Source: a bacterium (GTDB lineage Bacteria; AUK180). From it: a stretch of DNA of 12,223 nt. Location of the stretch: positions 1 to 12,223 of the forward strand of contig JAGGYO010000264.1 in assembly GCA_021162505.1 (NCBI GenBank). Reading direction: 5' to 3'. Positions 5,951 to 12,223 of this stretch are shown in pieces (position 1 is the stretch's first letter; each line of letters opens with the position of its first letter). Below the pieces are notes generated by a model that saw only the letters and a program-made list of their open reading frames with translations, made no database searches and had not been told where the DNA came from. The position numbers and the translations under genes were made by a program.

Positions 5951-6464
5951 TTTTTACCTCCTTTATTAATTTTTGTCTTGCTCTAAAGAGTGCAGTTTTG
6001 GCTGCATTTTCCTTTATACCAAGTATTATACCGATCTCTTTCAAACTCATTTCCTCAAAATAATAGAACATGATCAACTCTCTTTCTTTCTCTCCCATAG
6101 AACTTAATTTTTCTTCAAGCTTTTTCAAGAAAAATCTTTTTTCATCATCCGTTTCTTCGGGTTCATCTTTGATCTTCAGGTCATCTCTATATGAAAACAT
6201 TATCTTATTCTTTTTAAAATAATCTACAGCCATATTATGGGCAATACGAAAAATATAAGATCTGAAATTTCCCCGTTCCTCGTATTTCCTGATATTTTTA
6301 TAGAGCTTAAAAAAAACTTCCGATGCAATATCCTCTGCTATCATTTTATCTTTTACCATATGATAAAGATAGCCATATATCTGGTAAATATACTTATCAT
6401 ATATAAAATTAAAACCATGATTATCCCCTTTTTTAATAAGTGCTATCGCTTCTTTCTCTTCCAT
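5940..6464 (-). CDS. ECF-family RNA polymerase sigma factor
   Basis: 174 residues from the ATG at 6462-6464. Sigma region 2 (about 18-86) contains FIYDKYIYQIYGYLYHMVKDKMIAEDIASEVFFKLY and FRSYIFRIAHNMAVDYFKKNK, the core-binding and -10-recognition helices. An acidic linker (100-110) follows, then region 4 (about 114-172) with LSSMGEKERELIMFYYFEEMSLKEIGIILGIKENAAKTALFRARQKL, a helix-turn-helix that reads the -35 element. There is no region 1 or 3, which defines the ECF group. A TTG at 6471-6473 would add three residues, but the ATG fits the family start. Neither has a ribosome site, while an ECF-type promoter candidate lies just upstream. The gene overlaps the candidate anti-sigma gene by 11 nt. 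Target genes are unknown; with this envelope-heavy neighbourhood an envelope-stress role is plausible but unproven. Confidence 0.95.
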   Translation of the reverse strand: MEEKEAIALIKKGDNHGFNFIYDKYIYQIYGYLYHMVKDKMIAEDIASEVFFKLYKNIRKYEERGNFRSYIFRIAHNMAVDYFKKNKIMFSYRDDLKIKDEPEETDDEKRFFLKKLEEKLSSMGEKERELIMFYYFEEMSLKEIGIILGIKENAAKTALFRARQKLIKEVKNAI

Positions 6465-6472
6465 ACTATGCA

Positions 6473-6498
6473 AACGAAAAATCGGGAAAAAGGTTACA
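6473..6498 (-). promoter_or_regulatory. ECF-type promoter candidate upstream of the sigma factor gene
   Basis: Minus strand: TGTAAC (6498-6493), a 16-nt spacer rich in T, then CGTT (6476-6473). This resembles ECF promoters, where an AAC-containing -35 and a CGT-type -10 lie about 16-17 nt apart, as for the sigma W and sigma X classes of Bacillus subtilis. The -35 overlaps the dus stop codon and the predicted start lies close to the sigma ATG at 6464. Fits positive autoregulation; short motifs, so chance is possible. Confidence 0.4.
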
Positions 6499-7423
6499 AA
6501 TAAGGGCTTTCAAGGGCTGATAAATATTCATCCAATGTATTCGCTGCAAAGCATTTTTCCCTTATGCTTTTGGAATATACCTCCCCTTTAAAAAGGTATA
6601 CCATGAATTTTCTGGTGTCAGCCAAACTTTGCTCTCCATAATATTTTTTATGTAATTTCACCAATTCCTTTGCAAAGATAAGCTTTTCATTTAATCCCAT
6701 ATGCTCGCCTTTGAAAAGCAGTGGATTACCCAAAATACCTCGTGCCAACATTATACCATCCGGCTTTATTTCATTTTTTATCTTTTCAATATCTTCAGGT
6801 GTGTTCATTCCACCATTATAAAAAATAAAAGTATCCAGCTCTTTTTTAAAAACTTTATATAGATCGTAATGCGGGGGTGTGGTGAAACCCTCCGTGACCG
6901 TTCTAAAATGAATAGTGATGAAATCCAGATCATAGTGTTTCAATGTTTTCAATTTTTCTATGGTTTGCGAAATTTCTTCCACATTAAAGCCGATCCTTGT
7001 TTTAATAGAAAGAGAACCTTTCCAAGTGGAACGGATCTCTTCCAATATTTTGTGAACTTCTGAGAAATTTCGAAGAAGTTCAACTCCACCGCCGGCATGG
7101 GTTACTTTTTTCACCGGACAACCCATATTCAGATCTACTAAATTAAATTCGTAGAATTCTCTGATCTTTTCAATAGCGTTTTTGTATATACCCTCACCAT
7201 ATCCCCCAAATAGTTGGATACCGATGGGATCATCTTTTTCTCCAAAAACGAGTTTATTGAACCGAGCTTTTTTGATCTCATAGGGATTGATCATTTCATT
7301 AAAAAAAAGACCTTTAAAACCCAGCTTTCTTAATAGTATTCTAAATGGAAGAATGGTATAACCTGCAAGAGGTGCAATAATAATATTAGTAAAGTTTTCT
7401 ATAATCTGCTCGTGAGAATACAT
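6494..7423 (-). CDS. dus: tRNA-dihydrouridine synthase (DusB-like)
   Basis: FMN enzyme that reduces uridine to dihydrouridine in tRNA D-loops. From the ATG at 7421-7423 it has 309 residues. The TIM-barrel half carries IIIAPLAGYTILPFR (14-28), FNEMI (41-45), IGIQLFGG (67-74), LVDLNMGCPVKKV (95-107) with Cys102 the expected catalytic proton donor, GGGVELL (111-117), LSIKTRIGF (138-146), ITIHFRT (169-175) for FMN phosphate and tRNA contact, FYNGGMNTPEDI (201-212) and GIMLARGILGNPLLF (223-237). The helical C-terminal tRNA-binding domain includes DTRKFMVYLFKG (269-280). A TTG at 7433-7435 would add four residues, but AAGG 5 nt before the ATG favours the ATG. It overlaps tsaD by 38 nt. The pairing with tsaD suggests tRNA modification genes kept together. 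DusB is the closest subgroup by eye, without certainty. Confidence 0.93.
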   Translation of the reverse strand: MYSHEQIIENFTNIIIAPLAGYTILPFRILLRKLGFKGLFFNEMINPYEIKKARFNKLVFGEKDDPIGIQLFGGYGEGIYKNAIEKIREFYEFNLVDLNMGCPVKKVTHAGGGVELLRNFSEVHKILEEIRSTWKGSLSIKTRIGFNVEEISQTIEKLKTLKHYDLDFITIHFRTVTEGFTTPPHYDLYKVFKKELDTFIFYNGGMNTPEDIEKIKNEIKPDGIMLARGILGNPLLFKGEHMGLNEKLIFAKELVKLHKKYYGEQSLADTRKFMVYLFKGEVYSKSIREKCFAANTLDEYLSALESPYL

Positions 7424-8396
7424 CTTCACCTTCAAATATTTTCCCTGCTTTAAATAAATGATATCCGATCCCTGCTATCATTACTCCATTATCGGTACAA
7501 TATTTTTTAGGGGGGAAATATGTCTTTATATTTAATTCTTCCTCAATGCCTTTAATATTTCTACGCAAATAATTATTTGCCGCTACTCCGCCACCGAAAA
7601 TCACCTGGCCCAAATGTTCTGATCTTACAATATTCTTCAAGGAGCGAAAGATTATATCAAAAGCTCTCTTTTGAAAGGAAGCTAAAATATCATTGATTTC
7701 TGCCTCTTTTATATCATCAATGGATTTTATATGGTTCAATACGGCTGTTTTTAATCCGCTATATGAAAAATCGTTGGTCTTTTCCTTGAAGTTGGGCATG
7801 GGGAATATTATCTTTTTGGCATTCCCTTTTAAAGCTATATCATCAATTATTTTTCCTCCCGGATAACCTAGATTAAAATAGTGAGCTATTTTATCAAAAG
7901 CTTCTCCAATAGCATCATCCCTTGTTTTTGCAAGTATTTCAAAATCCAAATAATTTTTGGCTTTTAAGATAAAGGTATGCCCTCCGGAGAGCAACACTGC
8001 ATAATGCGGGTATTCTATTTCATTGGGGAAGATCATATTTGCCATATAAAGATGCGCTAAAATATGATTTACCGGGATCAATGGAATTTTCAGACCATAA
8101 GATAATCCTCGGGCGAAAAGGTAACCAACAAGTAAAGAACCGATAAGTCCGGGACCATTTGTTGCGGCAATGATATCAATATCTTTAAGAGAAAGATTTG
8201 CTTTTTTTAGTGAAAGATCCAGTAAATAACCGATCTTTTCCGCATGATGTCTCGCAGCAAATTCTGGAACAACACCTCCAAAATCCTTATGTATTTCGTC
8301 TTGAAATTCTATGGAATTCGAGAGAATCTTTTTTCCGTCCTCAACTATGGCTATTCCCGTCTCATCACAAGAAGATTCAATTCCCAATACCAGCAT
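7386..8396 (-). CDS. tsaD: tRNA N6-threonylcarbamoyladenosine transferase TsaD
   Basis: Transfers the threonylcarbamoyl group to A37 of ANN-decoding tRNAs, together with TsaB and TsaE (not in this window). It is full length (336 residues) and well conserved: GIESSCDETGIAI (5-17), VVPEFAARHH (42-51), NGPGLIGSLLVG (80-91), NHILAHLYM (110-118) with metal ligands His111 and His115, LLSGGHT (135-141), DDAIGEAFDK (160-169), LGYPGG (176-181), NDFSYSGLKTAVL (208-220), FGGGVAANNYLR (267-278) and CTDNGVMIAGIG (300-311) with metal ligand Asp302. The ATG shares one base with the TAA of the preceding gene (TAATG) and has a GAGG 7 nt upstream, so coupled translation is likely. The 3' end is overlapped by dus. 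It is an essential housekeeping gene, which implies that transcription reaches at least this point of the run under normal growth. Confidence 0.97.
   Translation of the reverse strand: MLVLGIESSCDETGIAIVEDGKKILSNSIEFQDEIHKDFGGVVPEFAARHHAEKIGYLLDLSLKKANLSLKDIDIIAATNGPGLIGSLLVGYLFARGLSYGLKIPLIPVNHILAHLYMANMIFPNEIEYPHYAVLLSGGHTFILKAKNYLDFEILAKTRDDAIGEAFDKIAHYFNLGYPGGKIIDDIALKGNAKKIIFPMPNFKEKTNDFSYSGLKTAVLNHIKSIDDIKEAEINDILASFQKRAFDIIFRSLKNIVRSEHLGQVIFGGGVAANNYLRRNIKGIEEELNIKTYFPPKKYCTDNGVMIAGIGYHLFKAGKIFEGEDVFSRADYRKLY
7429..7432 (-). promoter_or_regulatory. Ribosome binding site that sets the dus start
   Basis: AAGG on the minus strand, 5 nt before the ATG at 7421-7423; it argues against the TTG at 7433-7435, which it would immediately follow. 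Confidence 0.5.
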
Positions 8397-9706
8397 TAAT
8401 CTTCCTCAATATTTTCAAGCATATTTTTAAGATTTTTAGGGAGGGTTTTATGACCGTTCTTTATAAGGTGCTCTCTATTTGCAATAATATAACTCACAGG
8501 AACAACCCTGATATTTAAGGCATTGATTTCGTCAAAGACCTTATTGAATGTTGTGACCGTACCTTTTCGCATATGACAGATACCGACTGCATAACCTCGC
8601 AAATAGGCGATCTTAAAAAGATTGTGGAATTGATTTATAATATAGGATTCTGTCTCTTGATTATCAAGGAACACATCCCTTTTTATTGCGGGAATCCCTT
8701 TGGAAACAGCAGTTTCATACCCGATACTCTTTGCAGAGGTACGGCTGTCCAAAAAGAACAATCCCAATTTTTGCGCTTTTGAAAGTATATTTTCCATTGT
8801 CTCTTTATCTGATGTTCCCTTTGATCCCTTATGATTATTGAATCCTGTTGCCGTCGGAACAAAGGAAAGATCTTTTTTAAAAATATCCGATTGTTTCTTT
8901 TTGTCAAAATTTGTCAGTATCATTCCCTTGTCTTTATTCTGTGCCTTATTGAATGCCTCTAAAGGCAAATGGAGCATAACTTCATTATTATTCTTTGAAG
9001 CAAATGCTACCATCTCCTTTGCATAAGGGGTATATGGAAGAATAGAAAGATCTATATTTTCTCTTCCTTCTAAATATTTAAAATATTTTGGTGAAAGATA
9101 TCCACAATCATCTATGATAATAGCAATGACCGGTTCGTTCCCCATTATTTTATTTTCAGAGCTTTTGCTTATTGAGAAAAAATGAGTGACCCGATCGTAT
9201 GAAGTAACATAAAAGGTTATAAAATTCTTTCCATTCAAATTATATGAATAACTATCTTTTGTATGACCACCGCGTTCTTCTATGATCTTAATAATATCAT
9301 CCTTCGTTTTATTGAGGTCAAAATGAATAGGTAATTTTATATTAAAAGTTGTGTAGAGGAATCTTTTATTATCATCTATCTTCTTCTCGCTGTTCAACTC
9401 TAAGATATTATCCCTTGTTAAATGTGATTTATTAAAATATTTACGGAGATTCCCGTTTATTATGAGCGTGGCATGGAAATAGTCAATATCTGTCTTTGGC
9501 TGTTTTTTTGTTTTAGGGATATAGTATTTTTTTACTTGGAGCTTTTTTAGGTGCTTTTCGTCCTTATTTATCTTAATGGGGGAGATGAGTATTAAAATAA
9601 TAGCAAAAATAATACTGAGTACAAATATTCTTAAAAGATTTTTTTTATAAACACCTTTTTTTTTACTTTTCTTTTTCTTGATTTTCTTTACTTTTCTTTT
9701 TCCCAT
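8396..9706 (-). CDS. yibQ: Divergent polysaccharide deacetylase (YibQ family), membrane-anchored
   Basis: 436 residues. An extremely Lys-rich cytoplasmic N terminus (residues 3-22 are mostly Lys/Arg) precedes one membrane helix at about 24-42, placing the remainder in the periplasm. A region at about 75-180 of mixed strands and helices has no family match that I recognise. The NodB-like barrel starts at IAIIIDDCGY (194-203) with Asp199/Asp200, followed by EVMLHLPLEA (242-251), GFNNHKGSKGT (288-298), LFFLDSRTS (316-324), KRDVFLDN (342-349) and GYAVGICHMRKGT (371-383), the usual YibQ motif order. The role of the family is not established; E. coli yibQ sits beside envC, and here it follows envC and ctpA, suggesting work on septal peptidoglycan. 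The ATG has no clear ribosome site and overlaps ctpA by 19 nt. Confidence 0.9.
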   Translation of the reverse strand: MGKRKVKKIKKKKSKKKGVYKKNLLRIFVLSIIFAIILILISPIKINKDEKHLKKLQVKKYYIPKTKKQPKTDIDYFHATLIINGNLRKYFNKSHLTRDNILELNSEKKIDDNKRFLYTTFNIKLPIHFDLNKTKDDIIKIIEERGGHTKDSYSYNLNGKNFITFYVTSYDRVTHFFSISKSSENKIMGNEPVIAIIIDDCGYLSPKYFKYLEGRENIDLSILPYTPYAKEMVAFASKNNNEVMLHLPLEAFNKAQNKDKGMILTNFDKKKQSDIFKKDLSFVPTATGFNNHKGSKGTSDKETMENILSKAQKLGLFFLDSRTSAKSIGYETAVSKGIPAIKRDVFLDNQETESYIINQFHNLFKIAYLRGYAVGICHMRKGTVTTFNKVFDEINALNIRVVPVSYIIANREHLIKNGHKTLPKNLKNMLENIEED

Positions 9707-11127
9707 ATTGCTGTTTTTAATGCGCTGCTCGCTGTTTGTAATTGTGTATCAAATGCAGGATTGATTATATTCTTGTCGGGATCCTTCATAGTTCGGTTAA
9801 ATAATTCTTCATTTATCAATAAATATAAAATAGGTCTTGAAGCAATGATCTCATTTGCCGATAATTTGTTTTTCAATGTCTCTACATTCGTAGGATTATT
9901 TACATATGTATTAAGATTGTGTTTATTGAACCCTTCTGCTGTTTTTTCAAAAGTTGAGGATGCCCTTTTTAAGCCGTCCAATTGCTTCTGTGTCTCATCA
10001 ATATAATCACTTATGAATTTCCCGTTCCTTATCTTATTTATCATTTTGCTTTCTTCATTTGTGAACATCCTTTCGTGAGATACAATATCGGGCTCAATAC
10101 CCAGACCATGGATACAAATATCAGAGGGTGTATAATACTTTGCAATGGTAAGTTTAATAGCAGAACCATCTGAAAGAGGGAACAATCTCTGGACTGAACC
10201 CTTGCCGAAACTTCTCTCGCCAATCAGAAGCGCTCGGTGATTATCCTTTAACGCACCTGAAACGATCTCAGAGGCAGAAGCGGAGCCCTCATTGATCAAT
10301 ACTACTACGGGTTTATCTGTGTATTGTTTTCTCTGTGCCTTATATTCCTCAAAAATTTGGCTATTTCTACCTTTTACACTTACTATTTTTGTACCTTTGG
10401 ATAAAAATAGATTAGAAACATTCACCGCGGAGGAAAGTAATCCGCCGGGATTACCCCTCAGGTCAAGAATAAAACCCTTAACCTTTTTTTTATTCAGTAC
10501 TGCCATTGCTTTTTTAAGATCGGTTGCAGTTGTCGCTTTAAAATCACTGATCCTAATATAGCCGATATTTTCATAATCCTGATATTTAACGGATTTCAGT
10601 TTAATAATTTCTCTTATTATTGTATAGTCCTTTAATGATTTATCACTGTCTCTGAACATGGTGATCGTTACTGAAGTATGCGGCTTCCCCCTTAATTTGC
10701 TGACTGCTTCGTCCAATGTCATTTTAGCAGTGTCCATACCGTTAATTCTAACGATCTTATCTCCTGCTTTGATACCCAATTTGAAGGATGGGGAATCTTC
10801 CATAGGCGAAATACATGTGAGAATATTATCCTTTATGGAAACAACCATACCCACGCCACCGTATTTACCATTAGTATCTCTTTGCAGATCTTCCATTTGC
10901 TTTTTTGTCATATAGGTTGAGTGTACATCAAGGCCAGCCATCATTCCCTTAATGGCACTATTCATCATCGTTTCGAATTTTGAATCATTTACATAATACT
11001 TCTTTATAAATGAAACAGCTTCATAAAATCTCTTTAAATTTTTGTCATAGTCCGTTTTAGCATCATCACCGAACACAATGGTAAAAACCATAAGCGTCAG
11101 TAAAATACTCAATAATCCTTTTTTCAT
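9688..11127 (-). CDS. ctpA: C-terminal processing peptidase CtpA (S41)
   Basis: Periplasmic serine protease that trims C termini, in several bacteria acting on peptidoglycan hydrolases or their partners. From the ATG at 11125-11127 it has 479 residues. A signal peptide (1-20, MKKG plus a hydrophobic core ending VFG) is followed by an N-terminal helical part, with GLDVHSTYMT (65-74), a PDZ domain at about 90-165 (KYGGVGMVVS ... GIKAGDKIVRING), then the S41 core: GFILDLRGNPGGLLSSAV (218-235), NEGSASASEIVSGALKDNHRALLIGERSFGKGSVQ (279-313). Ser284, Lys309 and Gln313 have the spacing of the known CtpB/D1P catalytic residues, so it should be active. About 125 residues beyond the S41 core are unassigned. 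A GTG at 11131-11133 overlaps the envC stop as GTGA, but AGAGG 5 nt before the ATG makes the ATG the better start. Confidence 0.95.
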   Translation of the reverse strand: MKKGLLSILLTLMVFTIVFGDDAKTDYDKNLKRFYEAVSFIKKYYVNDSKFETMMNSAIKGMMAGLDVHSTYMTKKQMEDLQRDTNGKYGGVGMVVSIKDNILTCISPMEDSPSFKLGIKAGDKIVRINGMDTAKMTLDEAVSKLRGKPHTSVTITMFRDSDKSLKDYTIIREIIKLKSVKYQDYENIGYIRISDFKATTATDLKKAMAVLNKKKVKGFILDLRGNPGGLLSSAVNVSNLFLSKGTKIVSVKGRNSQIFEEYKAQRKQYTDKPVVVLINEGSASASEIVSGALKDNHRALLIGERSFGKGSVQRLFPLSDGSAIKLTIAKYYTPSDICIHGLGIEPDIVSHERMFTNEESKMINKIRNGKFISDYIDETQKQLDGLKRASSTFEKTAEGFNKHNLNTYVNNPTNVETLKNKLSANEIIASRPILYLLINEELFNRTMKDPDKNIINPAFDTQLQTASSALKTAIWEKEK

Positions 11128-11129
11128 AT

Positions 11130-12223
11130 TCACCTCTTAATAATATACTCTGGATTAACCGGCTTACTGTCAAGCCATGTGCCAAAATACAAAATCCTTT
11201 TATTGTTCATATCTTTACCTATTTTACCAATTAATTGTTTTTTTTCAAGTTTATCACCCTTTTTCACAAAAATATCATCCAAATTCCCATAAATAAGAGA
11301 GAGGTGTTGATCATAAGATATTATGATGACATTCCCCTTACCTTTAAGCCAGTCTGCAAATATAACTGTTCCAAGACATGGAGCAAAAATACTTTCACTG
11401 CCGGAATCAATTTCAATACCGTCATTATTAATGGTAATCTCATATTCTTTATTCCAAAATTTCCCGAATTTTGAGGTTATGCTGCCTGGAACAGGTCTTT
11501 GAATGATATGCCTATATATTGAGATCACTCCTTTCGTTAATACTGTTTTTTTTCTATGTGCAGAAACCTGGTTCAATAATTTTTGAATATCCCTTTGGAT
11601 CCTTTTCTTTTTCTTTTCTAATCCCAATAAATATGATTTATATGAAGATTTTTTCTTTTTTATCTTCGATAAATATATTTCTTTCAACTGCTTTTCACTG
11701 CGAATATTTTGAAGTTCAAGTTCCAATAAAGCCTGCATCTTTTTTAATTTATTATACTCTTTACGATAATTGAGTATTTTATCGGAGTAATCAGCTTTCT
11801 TAGATATGACATTTTGAATATAATCATAATTTTTCTCATTTAACTTTTGTAATATTTCATATTTTAATATATCCTTGATATCACCCCCCGTAGAATTTTT
11901 ATTATTATTGAAAAGAACATTTAATATATACCAATTCTTTACTGCATTTCTCGTATCTTCCTTAATATTTTTAAATTTTTTCTCTAAACCGGTGATCCTA
12001 TTTTCAAGATAATTGATATTTCCATTTGTCTTCCTTAAGTTTCTTTTAAGATCGGATATTTTTTTATGTGATACGGCAAGTTTTTGATCAATATTATCAA
12101 TATCATGCAAAGCAATATTTTCCTTCTTTTGAGCAAGTTTTATGAGATTTTTATTCTTTGATATCTCGCCTTCTATTTTTTTTAACTGAGTCTGATGTTT
12201 ATCGATATTCGAAGAAGAAAATG
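11130..12223 (-). CDS. envC: EnvC-like amidase activator: coiled coil + degenerate LytM (5' end off window)
   Basis: The frame is open from the TGA at 11130-11132 to the right edge, giving 363 whole visible codons, so the start and the signal peptide lie off the window; the TTG at 12110 is internal. Counting from the first whole codon (F), residues about 5-100 and 130-225 are Lys/Glu/Leu/Ile-rich coiled coil, the EnvC hallmark. A LytM/M23 domain spans about 238-363 (RPVPGSITSKFGKF ... LYFGTWLDSKPVNPEYI). Zinc ligands are missing: the HxGxD motif reads NDGIEID (266-272) and the HxH region reads SLIYGNL (308-314). E. coli EnvC is likewise non-catalytic and activates AmiA/AmiB at the septum, so the same is inferred here. 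The order envC-ctpA-yibQ resembles clusters in Proteobacteria. No amidase gene is in the window. Confidence 0.9.
   Translation of the reverse strand, partial: FSSSNIDKHQTQLKKIEGEISKNKNLIKLAQKKENIALHDIDNIDQKLAVSHKKISDLKRNLRKTNGNINYLENRITGLEKKFKNIKEDTRNAVKNWYILNVLFNNNKNSTGGDIKDILKYEILQKLNEKNYDYIQNVISKKADYSDKILNYRKEYNKLKKMQALLELELQNIRSEKQLKEIYLSKIKKKKSSYKSYLLGLEKKKKRIQRDIQKLLNQVSAHRKKTVLTKGVISIYRHIIQRPVPGSITSKFGKFWNKEYEITINNDGIEIDSGSESIFAPCLGTVIFADWLKGKGNVIIISYDQHLSLIYGNLDDIFVKKGDKLEKKQLIGKIGKDMNNKRILYFGTWLDSKPVNPEYIIKR
11133..11137 (-). promoter_or_regulatory. Ribosome binding site that sets the ctpA start
   Basis: AGAGG on the minus strand, 5 nt before the ATG at 11125-11127; the alternative GTG at 11131-11133 directly abuts it and could not use it. 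Confidence 0.6.

Noticed and set aside
6471..6473. TTG start for the sigma factor
   Set aside because: It adds only three residues, has no ribosome site and lies within the predicted -10 region; the ATG at 6464 fits the family start.
10292..10561. 89-residue plus-strand frame opposite ctpA, and similar frames opposite other genes
   Set aside because: They are antisense shadows of well-conserved genes, with no ribosome sites and no recognisable protein features.
12108..12110. TTG as the start of envC
   Set aside because: Open frame with coiled-coil sequence continues to the right edge, and an EnvC needs a signal peptide that is absent at this TTG.

Overview
This window is AT-rich and gene-dense. 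It comes from a diderm (Gram-negative type) bacterium: it carries a lipid A kinase (LpxK), two family-9 heptosyltransferases and a heptose-bisphosphate phosphatase for LPS core, an RlpA lipoprotein with a SPOR domain, and an EnvC-type amidase activator. Nothing here fixes the phylum. The low GC, TTG starts and GC-rich dispersed palindromic repeats would suit an uncultured or deep-branching lineage, but that is only a guess. No rRNA, tRNA, CRISPR or transposase gene is visible.

Layout. (1) Bases 3-596, plus strand: the 3' end of a beta-rich, probably exported protein whose start lies off the left edge; it runs tail-to-tail into rlpA with a 43-nt overlap. (2) Bases 4620 down to 554, minus strand: an envelope operon lpxK, GT9 heptosyltransferase, waaF-like heptosyltransferase, gmhB, rlpA, every junction overlapping by about 17-26 nt. 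(3) Bases 4621-5044: the only real non-coding stretch, a mosaic of four GC-rich palindromes, two of which are copies of a 30-nt unit seemingly inserted at the same site in two related host repeats. (4) Bases 5045-5626, plus strand: a two-helix membrane protein with what looks like a degenerate GGDEF domain. (5) Bases 12223 down to 5612, minus strand: envC (5' end off the window), ctpA, a yibQ-type divergent polysaccharide deacetylase, tsaD, a tRNA-dihydrouridine synthase, an ECF sigma factor and a small single-span membrane protein that is a candidate anti-sigma factor.

How the genes fit together. The left operon makes and decorates lipid A/core and ends with a septal-type peptidoglycan protein. 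The right run joins a cell-separation module (EnvC activates amidases, CtpA is a periplasmic processing protease, the YibQ-type protein is a periplasmic deacetylase-fold protein) to tRNA modification (t6A, dihydrouridine) and to a stress-type sigma/anti-sigma pair. The sigma gene has an ECF-like promoter candidate of its own overlapping the dus stop codon, suggesting autoregulation within the run.

The most unusual signals are the nested-repeat island at 4667-4948, the -10 boxes placed directly against the ATG of both divergent genes flanking that island (predicted leaderless mRNAs), the degenerate GGDEF membrane protein, and the ECF-type promoter candidate. I see no convincing wholly new multi-gene system.
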